Of a DNA stretch of 64,000 bases, positions 31,207 to 41,057 are shown in pieces. Under the pieces are notes generated by a model. That model worked only from the letters and a program-made list of their open reading frames with translations, made no database searches and was not told the DNA's origin. The position numbers and the translations under genes were made by a program. Numbering within the stretch: position 1 is the first letter of the stretch; each line of letters begins with the position of its first letter. The stretch covers positions 434,001 through 498,000 of the forward strand of contig NZ_NEVL01000001.1 in assembly GCF_002261335.1 (NCBI RefSeq), in the 5' to 3' direction. The stretch is from Bordetella genomosp. 1. Its GTDB lineage: Bacteria; Pseudomonadota; Gammaproteobacteria; Burkholderiales; Burkholderiaceae_B.

Positions 31207-32337
31207 TTACGCCAGGTCGCGCAGCAGCAGGTGCCAGAAGCGCGCGCGCATCTCCAGCGTGGACACCAGGATGTACTCGTTGAGCGTGTGCGCGCCGTCG
31301 CCGTCGGCGCCCAGGCCGTCGAGCGTGGGCACGCCCAGGGCCGAGGTGAAGTTGGCGTCGCTGCCGCCGCCCGTCATGGGCGCGTCTTCGAGCGGGAAGC
31401 CGGCTTCGGCGGCATAGCCCTGCACCAGGGCCAGCAGCGCGGCCGATTCCGGCGTCTTTTCCATCGGCGGGCGGTTCAGCTCCACGTCGATGTCCAGCTC
31501 CACGTCCGGACCCACGGCGCACAGCTCGCGCATGCGGCGCAGCACGTCCTGCGCGGCGCCCATGTCGGGCACGCGGAAGTCGACCACGCAGCGGCACAGG
31601 GCCGGCACGGTATTGGTGGTGGTGCCGCCGGCAATGGTGCCCACGCTCACGGTCACGCCGCGGTCGTAGTCGGTCATGGCCTCGAGCGCCAGCACCTGGT
31701 GGGCCATCTCGCGAATCGCGCTGCGGCCCTTCTCGTGCTGCATGCCGGCGTGGGCCGGACGGCCCTTGACGCCCAGGCGCAGCATGCCGGTGCCCTTGCG
31801 CGCGGTCACGCACTTGCCGCCGTTGGGGCGGGCCGGTTCGCACACCAGGCCGTACTTGGCCTGCTTGGCGTAGTGCTCGATGTGCTCGCGCGAGGCGTGG
31901 CTGCCGGTTTCCTCGTCGGGCACCATCAGGAAGTCGATCGGCAGGCGGGTACCGTTCTTGCCGGCCAGGCCGGTCATGCCGGCCAGCGCCAGCACGATGC
32001 CCGACTTCATGTCGTAGGTGCCCGGGCCGTAGAGGCGGTCGCCGTCGATGCGCACCGGGTTGTCGTTCAGCGTGCCGACCGGATGCACCGTGTCCAGGTG
32101 ACCCAGGATCAGGATGCCGGGGCGGGTGTCGCCATGCTCGCGCGTGGTGGCGTAGACCATCGGGCCGACCTGCGCGCCCAGCGGCACGACTTCCACGCGC
32201 ATGCCCACGGCGCGCGCCTTCTCGGCGGCCAGGTGGGCCATGGCGGTGACGCGCTCGGGCATGTGCGAGGGCGACTCGCACTGTGCCCAGGTCTGGATGT
32301 CGGAGACGAGCTGATCGGTGTTCGGAAGCGAAGACAT
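31207..32337 (-). CDS. M20 family metallopeptidase/deacylase (CPG2/DapE/ArgE group)
   Basis: 376 aa. The di-zinc ligands are in place: H80/D82 (ILGHLDTVHPVG), bridging D109 (GPGTYDMKSGI), catalytic E142 and ligand E143 (PDEETGS), and the late GGGSDANF region. A dimerisation domain sits between (GRPAHAGMQHEKGRSAI). The GTYDMKSG and HPVG text leans to the carboxypeptidase G2/glutamate carboxypeptidase group. It would release a C-terminal or N-acylated amino acid from an imported substrate. Next to a DapD-like gene it could also act like DapE. No signal peptide. Confidence 0.85.
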   Translation of the reverse strand: MSSLPNTDQLVSDIQTWAQCESPSHMPERVTAMAHLAAEKARAVGMRVEVVPLGAQVGPMVYATTREHGDTRPGILILGHLDTVHPVGTLNDNPVRIDGDRLYGPGTYDMKSGIVLALAGMTGLAGKNGTRLPIDFLMVPDEETGSHASREHIEHYAKQAKYGLVCEPARPNGGKCVTARKGTGMLRLGVKGRPAHAGMQHEKGRSAIREMAHQVLALEAMTDYDRGVTVSVGTIAGGTTTNTVPALCRCVVDFRVPDMGAAQDVLRRMRELCAVGPDVELDIDVELNRPPMEKTPESAALLALVQGYAAEAGFPLEDAPMTGGGSDANFTSALGVPTLDGLGADGDGAHTLNEYILVSTLEMRARFWHLLLRDLA

Positions 32338-32368
32338 GGTTTACGAGGCTCAGGAAGTAAAGGGGGGT

Positions 32369-33274
32369 TCAGGCGACCTGGTCGCCGGCAAGACGGGCCA
32401 GGGTCGCGGCGTCGGGCATGCCGCCGTCGAACCACAGGCTGGCGGCCACCGCCGACATGGCGCGGCCGTCGTGGCCGATGCCCGGCACGGTCTGCAGGGT
32501 CCAGTTGAACGGCACGCCGCGGCGCTCGGCCTCGCGCTTGCCGGCGTCGAAATAGAACTGCGCGCGGGCGTAGCGGTGCGGGCCCTGTCGCAGCGCTTCG
32601 GGCTGGCTCGGCAGGTTGGGGTCGTCGGTCGCGGTGTCCTGGTCGCCGGCGAGAATGGTCATCGGGTAGGCCAGCAGGCGCTCCACGTGCGCGTCGGTCA
32701 GGCCGACGCCGCCCATGCCTTCCGGATAGCGCAGGTCCAGCGTGGGCAGCGTGTACCAGCCCGGATTGCCGGCCGTCACGGCGGCAAACGGCTCGTGCGA
32801 CTGGCTGCTCATCAGGCGATGGACGAACTGGCCGCCCGCCGAGTGGCCGAACAGGTACACCGGCTTGGCCAGCGACACGTCCGAGGCGCGCAGGTCGGCC
32901 AGCACGCGCGCCACCAGCGCGTAGGTCCAGCCGTCGATGTGGCGCGGGTTGCCCGAAGGCGTGAAGACGCGGCCGTTGTTGTAGCTTTCGACGCCGGGCC
33001 AGATCTCGTCGGAGAAGGTCAGCGCGACGATCAGCAGGCGATGCTTGTCGGCGGCCGGGATCCAGAAATCGCGGTATTCGTCGCCGTTGCGCAGCACGCC
33101 GTGCTGCACGATCACGACCGGATCCTCGGGCTGGTAGCCGTACGGACGGTAGGTGTTGAGCGTGAACGGACGATCGGCGTTGCGGTCTTCGTCGATGTAC
33201 GGAAAGCTGTTGCGGCCGGCATGGCCGAGTTCGATGGCGATGCGTTCGGCGTTGGTGAGTTCAACGGGCTTCAT
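32369..33274 (-). CDS. Alpha/beta hydrolase (esterase/PHB-depolymerase-like)
   Basis: 301 aa from the ATG at 33272-33274, which lies 2 nt after the dppF stop. The oxyanion segment is VIVQHGV, the nucleophile elbow is GHSAGG (Ser145), followed by AGDQDTATDD for the acid and PGIGHDGRAM for the His. The YRPYGYQPEDPVVIVQHG opening resembles polyhydroxybutyrate-depolymerase/feruloyl-esterase-like intracellular hydrolases. Tight placement in the dpp cluster suggests it processes an ester or amide of the imported compound. Confidence 0.82.
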   Translation of the reverse strand: MKPVELTNAERIAIELGHAGRNSFPYIDEDRNADRPFTLNTYRPYGYQPEDPVVIVQHGVLRNGDEYRDFWIPAADKHRLLIVALTFSDEIWPGVESYNNGRVFTPSGNPRHIDGWTYALVARVLADLRASDVSLAKPVYLFGHSAGGQFVHRLMSSQSHEPFAAVTAGNPGWYTLPTLDLRYPEGMGGVGLTDAHVERLLAYPMTILAGDQDTATDDPNLPSQPEALRQGPHRYARAQFYFDAGKREAERRGVPFNWTLQTVPGIGHDGRAMSAVAASLWFDGGMPDAATLARLAGDQVA

Positions 33275-33276
33275 GA

Positions 33277-34283
<1,007 letters not shown>

Positions 34284-34287
<4 letters not shown>

Positions 34288-35267
34288 GCGGATACGGTCT
34301 CGCTGGCGATGGGCACGTAGCAGCGGTAGCTGCGCGAACCTTCGGTGGTGATGGCCGGCGCCTTCTCGGTACAGCGCGGGATCACGTTGGGGCAACGCGG
34401 GCGGAACGCACAGCCCGAGGGGCGCGCCGAGAGGCTGGGCGCCATGCCGTTGATCTGGTGCAGGCGCTCGCCGGGCTGCGTCTGGGCCGGCATCGAGTCG
34501 AGCAGGCCGCGCGTGTAGGGATGGCGCGGATTGTCGAGGATCTCGTCGACCGGACCCACTTCCACGATGCGGCCGGCATACATCACGGCCACGCGGTCGG
34601 CCAGTTCGGCGACCACGCCCAGGTCGTGGGTGATCCAGATCAGCGCGGTGTCGTGCTCGCGGCAGATCTGCTGCATGCGGTAGAGGATCTGGCCCTGGAT
34701 CGTGACGTCGAGCGCGGTGGTGGGCTCGTCGCAGATGATCAGGTCGGGGCGGTTCAGCATCGCGATGGCGATGGCCACGCGCTGGCGCATGCCGCCCGAG
34801 AACTCGTGCGGGAAGCTGTGCAGGCGCTTCTGGGGCGAGGGGATGCCCACCATCTCGAGCGCCTCGCGGCAGCGCTCCAGCGCCTGCGCCTTGGACACCT
34901 TGGCGTGGGTCTGGATCGCCTCGATCATCTGCTCGCTGATGCGCAGCACCGGGTTGAGCGTCATCAGCGGATCCTGGAAGATCATCGCGATGCGGTCGCC
35001 GCGCAGCTGGCGCATGCGCTCCTCGCCGGCGGCGCGCAGGTCCTCGCCCTTGAAGCGGATCTCGCCCTCCACCACTTCTCCCGGTGGATCGATCAGGCCC
35101 AGCAGCGAGAAGCCGGTGACCGACTTGCCCGAGCCCGATTCGCCCACCAGGCCCACGATTTCGCCGCGGCGCACGGTGAGGTCCACGCCGTCGACGGCCG
35201 GCCAGGCGCCGGCTTCGGTATGAAATGCGGTGCGCAGCCCGCGCACGTCCAGAAGAATGTCGCTCAT
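34284..35267 (-). CDS. dppD: Oligo/dipeptide ABC transporter ATPase
   Basis: 327 aa from the ATG at 35265-35267, overlapping the dppC stop by 4 nt. Motifs: Walker [11 protein letters not shown] loop [11 protein letters not shown], signature SGGMRQR, Walker [14 protein letters not shown] loop ITHDLGVV. The tail [17 protein letters not shown] is the family's Cys motif. It is the D-type partner of the neighbouring F-type ATPase. Unlike DppF, its Walker A has GKSV, normal for the D subunit. Confidence 0.93.
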
Positions 35268-36184
35268 GCTCGTCGCGGATCCAGGGCTTCGCGCAGGCGG
35301 TCGCCCACGATGTTGATGGTGAGGATGAGGAGCAGCAGGGCCAGGCCGGGGAACATGCTGATCCAGTAGTCGCCCGACAGCAGGTACTGGAAGCCGTTGG
35401 CGATCAGCAGGCCGAGCGAGGGCTCTGTGATGGGCACGCCCACCCCGAGGAACGACAGCGTGGCTTCGAGCGCGATCGCGGTGGCGATCTGGATCGTGGC
35501 GAACACCATCACGGGGCCCATGCAGTTCGGCAGCAGATGCACCAGCATCACGCGCCAGGCGGGAAAGCCCAGGTTGGCCGCCGCCTCGACGTATTCCTTG
35601 CGCCGCTCCTGCAGCGCGCGGCCGCGCATGATGCGGGCGTAATGCGCCCATTGCACCACCACCAGCGCCAGGATCACCTTGTCGACGCCGCGGCCCATCA
35701 TGGCCAGCAGCACCAGCGCGACCAGGATGGTGGGAAAGCCCAGGATGAAGTCGACCAGGCGCATCAGGATCGCGTCGACCACGCCGCCGACGTAGGCGGC
35801 CACCAGGCCGACCAGGCTGCCGATCGCGGTGGCCAGCACCACGGCCGACAGGCCCACCATCAGGCTGATGCGCAGGCCATAGAGGATGGCGCTCAACATG
35901 TCGCGGCCCTGGTCGTCGGTGCCGAGCCAGTAGAAGCCGCCGTCCATCATGGGCGAGCGCGGCGGCAGGCGGCCGTCGAGCAGGTTCAGGTTGGCGAGGT
36001 CGTAGGGATTCTGCGGCGCGAAGTAGGGCGCCACCAGGATCAGCACCACCAGGATCAGGAGCGCCAGCGCAGAGCCGCGCACCGTGGGACGCGCATGCAG
36101 CTTTTTGAGGATCTTCGCGCGCTGGGGCGTGTGCTCAAGCGGCGGCATGGTCCGGGTGCGGCCGGGATTGGGTTGGGAGGACAT
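35264..36184 (-). CDS. dppC: Dipeptide ABC transporter permease
   Basis: 306 aa with an N-terminal cytosolic segment, a first membrane helix (ALALLILVVLILVAPYF) and five more. The coupling-loop EAA motif is EAAANLGFPAWRVMLVHLLPN, and the GTDDQGRDMLSAILYG opening is typical of the DppC/OppC N-terminal TM domain. It pairs with DppB; their genes are 9 nt apart. Confidence 0.93.
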   Translation of the reverse strand: MSSQPNPGRTRTMPPLEHTPQRAKILKKLHARPTVRGSALALLILVVLILVAPYFAPQNPYDLANLNLLDGRLPPRSPMMDGGFYWLGTDDQGRDMLSAILYGLRISLMVGLSAVVLATAIGSLVGLVAAYVGGVVDAILMRLVDFILGFPTILVALVLLAMMGRGVDKVILALVVVQWAHYARIMRGRALQERRKEYVEAAANLGFPAWRVMLVHLLPNCMGPVMVFATIQIATAIALEATLSFLGVGVPITEPSLGLLIANGFQYLLSGDYWISMFPGLALLLLILTINIVGDRLREALDPRRA

Positions 36185-36193
36185 GTCGGAACC

Positions 36194-37171
36194 TTATTGA
36201 GCGGGGGCCACGAGCTGCACGCGCGGGTCGAGCGCGGCGTACAGGATGTCGACGACCAGGTTGATCACCACGAAGATCAGCGTGACCAGCATCACGTAGG
36301 CCACCACCACCGGGCGGTCGAGCTGGTAGACGCTGTCGATCAGCAGCTTGCCCATGCCGGGCCAGGCGAACACGGTCTCGGTGATGGTGGAGTAGGCGAT
36401 CAGGGTGCCGAACTCCATGCCGATCACGGTCACGACGGGGATCAGGATGTTGCGCAGGATGTGGCGGCGCACGATGCGGCCGGGCTTGATGCCCTTGGCC
36501 CGCGCGAACTTCACGTAATCCTGGGTCTGGGCCTCGGCCACGCCGGTGGCGGTCATGCGCAGCACCAGCGCGATGTTGGCCAGCGCCAGGTTCACCGCCG
36601 GCATCATCACGTGCGACCAGCCGTCGGCGGTGAGGATCGAGAACGGCACGCCGAAGACGCTGACCGTGTCGCCGCGGCCCGACGAGGGCAGCCAGCCCAG
36701 CCACACCGAGAACATCAGGATCAGCATCATGCCCTGCCAGAAGTTGGGCAGGGAGAAGCCCAGCACGGACGAACCCATGATGGTGCGGCCCAGCGGCTTG
36801 TCGCGATGCAGGCCCGCGACCAGGCCGAGCGGGATGCCGATCACACAGGTCAGCGTGATCGCCACCAGCACCAGTTCGAACGTGGCGGGGATGCGCTGCA
36901 CGATCAGCTGGATGGCGGGAATGCCGTGCACGAACGAGGTGCCCAGGTCGCCGTGCAGCGCGCGCCACAGGAAGCCGGTGTATTGCTGCCACACCGGCAG
37001 GTCCAGCCCCAGACGCGCGATCATGGCCTGGCGCGCCTCTTCGCTCGCCTCGGGGCTGACCAGCAGCTCGATCGGATCACCCACGGCGTAGACCGCGAGA
37101 AAGACCACCAGCGACACCGCCAGCAGTACGAACAGGCTCTGGATCAACCTGCGCAAGATAAACAAGGCCAC
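36194..37171 (-). CDS. dppB: Dipeptide ABC transporter permease
   Basis: 325 aa. N-terminal MALFILRRLIQSLFVLLAVSLVVFLAVYAVGDP and the DLPVWQQYTGFLWRALHGDLGTSF segment are the B-type permease hallmarks; the EAA loop is KFARAKGIKPGRIVRRHILRN. Six membrane helices are expected. The aspartoacylase-like gene ends 92 nt upstream, which is looser than the other junctions of the operon. Confidence 0.93.
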   Translation of the reverse strand: MALFILRRLIQSLFVLLAVSLVVFLAVYAVGDPIELLVSPEASEEARQAMIARLGLDLPVWQQYTGFLWRALHGDLGTSFVHGIPAIQLIVQRIPATFELVLVAITLTCVIGIPLGLVAGLHRDKPLGRTIMGSSVLGFSLPNFWQGMMLILMFSVWLGWLPSSGRGDTVSVFGVPFSILTADGWSHVMMPAVNLALANIALVLRMTATGVAEAQTQDYVKFARAKGIKPGRIVRRHILRNILIPVVTVIGMEFGTLIAYSTITETVFAWPGMGKLLIDSVYQLDRPVVVAYVMLVTLIFVVINLVVDILYAALDPRVQLVAPAQ

Positions 37172-37263
37172 GTTATGGATTCCTGGGTGGTCTCAACACG
37201 GCGCCGGTCCGGGACCGGTCGCCAACGAAATGCACGGCGGCGCGCATCAAATAAAACAAGGGG

Positions 37264-38238
37264 TCAGGCGATTTCCTGGGCCAGCCGCACCACGGTCACG
37301 CCGGGGCGCAGATTGCTCAGCGACGGCATGATCAGGACGCAGCGGTCGTAGGGCGTGACCACCGGCTCGCCATCGGACCAGCCGATCACGGTGCCGGCCT
37401 GCGCAAGGCATTCCAGCCCCTTCCAGGGCTGGGCAAAACGGAAATCGGTGCTGCGGGCGGCGATGGCGTGCGTGACGCGCAGCGCCTGCTGGCGGGCCGC
37501 GGCGGGTTGCAGCCAGCCGGCCGGGATGTCGGCGGCGTCGACGCAGCCCGAGGCCGGCAGGAAGCGCGCGAGCTGGTCGAGCGCCACGTCGCGGCTGGCG
37601 GGATCGCCGTGGAAGCCGCATTCGATCAGCAGCGAACGGGCCTCGGGGTCGCCCTCGACGGCGAAACGGCCGTGGTCGCGCAGGCGCACGCCGGCGGCAT
37701 GGCCGGCATCGGCCACGATACAGGCCGGATTGCCCAGCGCCAGCGCCAGCTCGATGTTGCGCGGCGCCAGGCCGGTGAGCTGCAGCGGCACGTCGGCATT
37801 GCTCATCGAATGGAAGTCGAGCAGCCAGTCGGCCTGCGCCACCCAGGGCGCGAGCTCGCGCGCGCGGGTGACGTCGGGCGTGTTGCTGGCGTCGGCCAGC
37901 CGTTCGGCGCTCCAGACCCGGTTCATGTCTTCTTCGACGAAGCGCGACGCGGCGTAGTTCGCCGCGTCGAAGCGGTCGAAGGCGGCCAGGTTGCAGAAGG
38001 CCAGCGTGAGCTTGCCGCGGCGCGGCGCCAGGCCGGCGGCCAGCAGCGCCTTCAGGGCCCAGGCGCCGCACAGCTCGTTGCCATGGATCAGCGCGGTGAC
38101 GAGCACGTGGCGGCCGGCCACGCCCGAATCGAAGTGCCAGACACCCGGCGTACCGGTATTGCCCACGCGCTCCTGGCGCAAGTCCGGACAGGGAAGCTCG
38201 AAGGGGCGGGGCGTGGCGGGGGGATGGGCGGCAGACAT
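37264..38238 (-). CDS. Succinylglutamate desuccinylase/aspartoacylase family protein (copy 1)
   Basis: 324 aa. The zinc ligands of the carboxypeptidase-like core are visible: HGNELCG (His/Glu) and the third His in LDFHSM. The substrate-guanidinium motif is DMNRVW. The catalytic Glu lies in LLIECGFHGDPASRDV. The family removes an acyl group from N-acyl amino acids such as N-acetylaspartate or N-succinylglutamate. The gene lies between dppA and dppBCDF, so the imported substrate is probably an N-acyl amino acid or peptide. A close paralogue is at 57030. The GGAG ribosome site and a TACAAT box (38262-38267, minus strand) suggest some independent expression. Confidence 0.88.
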   Translation of the reverse strand: MSAAHPPATPRPFELPCPDLRQERVGNTGTPGVWHFDSGVAGRHVLVTALIHGNELCGAWALKALLAAGLAPRRGKLTLAFCNLAAFDRFDAANYAASRFVEEDMNRVWSAERLADASNTPDVTRARELAPWVAQADWLLDFHSMSNADVPLQLTGLAPRNIELALALGNPACIVADAGHAAGVRLRDHGRFAVEGDPEARSLLIECGFHGDPASRDVALDQLARFLPASGCVDAADIPAGWLQPAAARQQALRVTHAIAARSTDFRFAQPWKGLECLAQAGTVIGWSDGEPVVTPYDRCVLIMPSLSNLRPGVTVVRLAQEIA

Positions 38239-38298
38239 GAAAACTCCGGCAAAGCACAGCGATTGTAATGGGGTTGCACAATCGCCCTGCCAAAAGGC

Positions 38299-38326
38299 AA
38301 GGGCGCCGCCTTCTGGCGGCGCCCTT
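38299..38326 (-). terminator. Attenuator-type terminator between dppA and downstream genes
   Basis: A 12-bp perfect stem AAGGGCGCCGCC / GGCGGCGCCCTT has a TTCT loop, and on the minus strand a short CCTTTTGG tail. A second hairpin (CGGGCAGC/GCTGCCCG, 38331-38350) precedes it. Partial termination here would give more dppA than permease transcript, which is common for binding proteins. Confidence 0.7.
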
Positions 38327-38359
38327 CATGCGGGCAGCGCGGGGCTGCCCGGGTCATGC

Positions 38360-39991
38360 TTACTTCTTGTCGGCGGGTTTGACCGACATGGCCAGCGTGT
38401 ACTGATCGCGGCGACCTTCGTAGGTCAGGCCCTTCTTGAACGCCCAGATGGTGCTCTCGAAGTGCAGCGGCACCAGCGGCACGTTGTCGAGCGCGATCTG
38501 CGTGGACTGCTGCAGCAGCTTCTCGCGTTGCGCCGGATCGACGGTCACGATGGCCTGCTGGTAGACCTTGTCGAAGTCGGCGTTGGAGAAACCGCCGTAG
38601 TTGCTGGTGCCCAGGCCCTTGGGCGAATCCAGCGAGGCGACCCACAGCTGGAACAGGCCCGACGCTTCGCCCACTTCCGAGGGCCAGCCGCCCATCGAGA
38701 AGCTGAACTCACGCTTGGCGCGCTTGGGGAAGTAGATCGAGGCGGTCATGGCGTCGACGTTGGTCTTGATGCCCACGCGCGACAGGTACTGCGCCACGGC
38801 CTGCGCCACCTGGCCGTCGTTGATGTAACGGTCGTTGGTGGTGGAGATCGTCAGCTCGAAGCCGTTCGGGTAGCCCGCTTCGGCCAGCAGCTTCTTGGCG
38901 CCTTCCGGATCGAACTTGATCTCGGGGGCGTTGGGCACGCCGCCGAACATGCCTTCGGGCATGTATTGGTTGGCCTGGGTGGCCACGCCGTCCATGATGC
39001 GGGCGACGATGGTCTTGCGGTCGATGGCCATCGAGATGGCCTTGCGCACGCGCAGGTCCTGCAGCGGGTTCTTGCCGTCGGCGGCCTTCACGAACGGGCT
39101 CTGGGCACGGCCGATGTCGGGCTGCAGGAAGATCAGGCGGGTCGAGGGCGTGGCGATGTAGCCGTAATTGGCGTTGCTCTTGATGCGCTGCAGGTCGCGC
39201 GCGGCCGGGTTCTCGATCACGTCGAAATCACCCGAGAGCAGGCCGGTCAGGCGCGGGCCGGCATTGGGCACCGGCACGAACTTCACGTCCTTCCAGGCCG
39301 GCTTGTCGCCCCAGTAGTTGTCGTTGCGGGTCAGCTCGATGCCGGTGCCCTTCACGTACGACTTCAGCAGGTACGGGCCGGTGCCGATGGCGTCCTTGCC
39401 GTTGTTGAAGTCGGCCACGGTGGGCCACTTGCCGGTCACGCCGCAACCCTTCTTCGGGTCGAACGTGAGCTTGCCGTGTTCGACGATGCCGTTCCAGATG
39501 ATCGGCAGGCTGCGCGCGAATTCGGCGGGCAGCAGCGGCAGCGGATCGGCGGTCTTGATGATGACCGTGTGGGCGTCCGGCGTCTGCACGTCGGAGATGC
39601 GCTTGGTCGTGTCCATGTACGACTGCGAGATGTTGGTCTCGTTGTTCAGCGTACGGCAGATGGTGAACAGCACGTCTTCGGAAGTGAACGGCTTGCCGTT
39701 CGAGAACTTCACGTCGTCGCGCAGCTTGAATTCCCAGGTGGTGTCGTCCAGCGGCTTCCACGAGGTGGCCAGCGCCGGCTTGAGCTTCATGTTGGCGTCG
39801 CGGCCCACCAGCGAGTCATAGACGTGCGCCGCGAAGGCGTCGTTCTGCGTCTGCTTGTGATAGTGGGGATCGGCCGAGGTCGGCTCGGACGACAGGGCAA
39901 TCTTGATCGACTGGGCCAGGGCCGCGCCGGCGGGCACGGTGGCGATGCCGACGCCCGCGGCCAGCAGGGCCAGGGTGGTGCGCAACTTCAT
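38360..39991 (-). CDS. dppA: Dipeptide-type ABC transporter substrate-binding protein
   Basis: 543 aa from the ATG at 39989-39991 (MKLRTTLALLAAGVGIATVPAGAALAQS), with a signal peptide cut near residue 27. An SBP_bac_5 domain follows (SSEPTSADPHYHKQTQNDAFAAHVYDSL... and ALATSWKPLDDTTWEFKLRDDVKFSNGKPFTSEDV). It binds substrate in the periplasm and hands it to DppBC. The substrate class (peptide, nickel, or other) cannot be read from sequence; the neighbouring deacylase and peptidase genes favour an acylated amino acid or short peptide. Confidence 0.92.
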   Translation of the reverse strand: MKLRTTLALLAAGVGIATVPAGAALAQSIKIALSSEPTSADPHYHKQTQNDAFAAHVYDSLVGRDANMKLKPALATSWKPLDDTTWEFKLRDDVKFSNGKPFTSEDVLFTICRTLNNETNISQSYMDTTKRISDVQTPDAHTVIIKTADPLPLLPAEFARSLPIIWNGIVEHGKLTFDPKKGCGVTGKWPTVADFNNGKDAIGTGPYLLKSYVKGTGIELTRNDNYWGDKPAWKDVKFVPVPNAGPRLTGLLSGDFDVIENPAARDLQRIKSNANYGYIATPSTRLIFLQPDIGRAQSPFVKAADGKNPLQDLRVRKAISMAIDRKTIVARIMDGVATQANQYMPEGMFGGVPNAPEIKFDPEGAKKLLAEAGYPNGFELTISTTNDRYINDGQVAQAVAQYLSRVGIKTNVDAMTASIYFPKRAKREFSFSMGGWPSEVGEASGLFQLWVASLDSPKGLGTSNYGGFSNADFDKVYQQAIVTVDPAQREKLLQQSTQIALDNVPLVPLHFESTIWAFKKGLTYEGRRDQYTLAMSVKPADKK

Positions 39992-40022
39992 GAGGGAGAC
40001 ACTCCGGGTATACAAGGCCCGG

Positions 40023-40052
40023 ATTATCGATACCCCATTTACACGTTGTCAA
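40023..40052 (-). promoter_or_regulatory. dppA promoter
   Basis: On the minus strand a perfect TTGACA (40047-40052) is followed after 18 nt by GATAAT (40023-40028). It lies about 30 nt before the dppA start and is one of the best promoter matches in the window. Confidence 0.75.
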
Positions 40053-40735
40053 CGCACGGCACCCCCGGCATGGACACCCGGATTCCGTCCTCATAGGGGA
40101 AAAACGGGGTCATATCAGGGGAAACCCCGGCTCGGCGCGAGAAAAAGGTGACGCAAGAGGGGAGGGGGAGGGGCGTCGCACCCGGCGATCACCGGGTGCG
40201 GCGCGGGCGGCGCCGTGGAGGGAGAGAGCGGCAACCGCGCCATCCGGGCCGGGTGTGTTGCGCAGACCTTGCAACGGATGGGAACCACCCCCGGGACTTC
40301 GCGCAGCGGCGCGTACGGTCCCGGGGTCCTGCAACTGCTGCCGGGGCGCCTTGCACGCACTTCCGGGTCATGCCACTACAACAACAGGTACTGCTTGATG
40401 CGACTGCGTTTACTGCCACTGCGACTTGCGGTGCTGCGTACTGCGGGTCCTGCAACTTCGTCTTGCGGGTACGGCGTACTGCATTACGGCAACTTCAACT
40501 GCGGGTCATGCGAACTGCCACTTCAACTGCTGGGAGCGATTTACTGCACCTGCGGTAATGCCACTTCAGACTGCGTACTGCACTTCGACTGCGGGTACTG
40601 CCACTCATCCGCGCGCCGCCGGAGAGTGCGGCGCGCCGGGGTGGCTGATGCGATGCTGCCGGCATCGGCCACCGTTACTGCAACCGCCAGAGGCGGGTAC
40701 TGCCTAGGAAATTCGGTTCGAACCGGTCGACCGGA
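40053..40735. other. Gene-free stretch upstream of dppA
   Basis: No gene is supported in about 680 nt. The left part (40053-40330) is G+C-rich without clear motifs. The right part is the ACTGC-type repeat tract listed separately. An open frame of 180 codons on the plus strand (40215-40757) translates into Cys/Leu-rich text because of the repeats and is not called. Confidence 0.6.
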
Positions 40736-40745
40736 TTACCACTGC
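40334..40745 (+). repeat. Degenerate ACTGC/ACTTC repeat tract
   Basis: ACTGC occurs 18 times on the plus strand in about 410 nt, beginning at 40334, 40390, 40403, 40412, 40418, 40440, 40478, 40498, 40514, 40526, 40543, 40570, 40577, 40588, 40597, 40677, 40699 and 40741. ACTTC or ACTTG copies lie among them, giving CTGCNACTTCNACTGCGGGT-like text. The complement GCAGT is essentially absent from this strand, so the tract is strongly strand-biased. Spacing is irregular, so it is not a CRISPR array. It sits between two minus-strand genes (the 77-aa gene and dppA). Confidence 0.75.
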
Positions 40746-40969
40746 GAGCCGCTGTAGCGGGCGCTTTGGGCGCGGGCGCGGTTCATCGATTCATTCACTT
40801 CTTCCACGAAGTCGAAGAACACGGCGACGGCGTGGGCGATCTTGGCACCGGCGGCCTTCAGGGCGGCCAGGGGGTGGGCGTCGGGTTGCGATTCCATCGC
40901 GCCGCGCAGCAGGTCGCGTTCCAGCGAGTCGGTCAGGCGGGCGTTTTGGTTCAGGGTCAGGTCGGTCAT
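40736..40969 (-). CDS. Small protein of 77 aa, unknown function
   Basis: From the ATG at 40967-40969 (MTDLTLNQNARLTDSLERDLLRGAMESQ); the upstream message has a TGGAGC ribosome site. The protein is amphipathic and helical with a hydrophobic patch (AAGAKIAHAVAVFFDFVEEVNESMNRAR) and ends SARYSGSQW. No family is recognised. It has a near-consensus promoter containing an operator-like palindrome, which argues that it is real and tightly controlled. Its stop lies beside two overlapping palindromes (40714-40734). Confidence 0.65.
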   Translation of the reverse strand: MTDLTLNQNARLTDSLERDLLRGAMESQPDAHPLAALKAAGAKIAHAVAVFFDFVEEVNESMNRARAQSARYSGSQW

Positions 40970-41005
40970 GGTGTGCTCCAGTGATGTGTCGTCTCGGTAG
41001 AAACC

Positions 41006-41034
41006 ATTATAGGGATAACCCTAGGCCATCGCAA
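41006..41034 (-). promoter_or_regulatory. Promoter of the 77-aa gene
   Basis: On the minus strand TTGCGA (41029-41034) and a perfect TATAAT (41006-41011) are spaced by 17 nt. A palindrome fills the spacer and touches the -10. Confidence 0.8.
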
Positions 41035-41057
41035 GAACATTCTAGGGGTTTTCCCTA
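41010..41057. promoter_or_regulatory. Two TAGGG-type operator palindromes
   Basis: TAGGGATAACCCTA (41010-41023) lies between -35 and -10 of the 77-aa gene's promoter. TAGGGGTTTTCCCTA (41043-41057) lies upstream of the -35. Centres are about 33 nt apart, near three helical turns, which would allow a repressor to bind both on one face. The remainder of the gap 40970-41301 shows no gene. Confidence 0.6.

Noticed and set aside
40710-40740. tRNA fragment or attachment site
   Set aside because: The GGTTCGAACC text resembles a T-loop but is simply part of a perfect palindrome, with no acceptor or anticodon arm around it.
40215-40757. 180-aa Cys-rich protein in the repeat tract
   Set aside because: Its composition follows from the ACTGC repeats (TGC = Cys), it has no ribosome site, and competing frames are open too.
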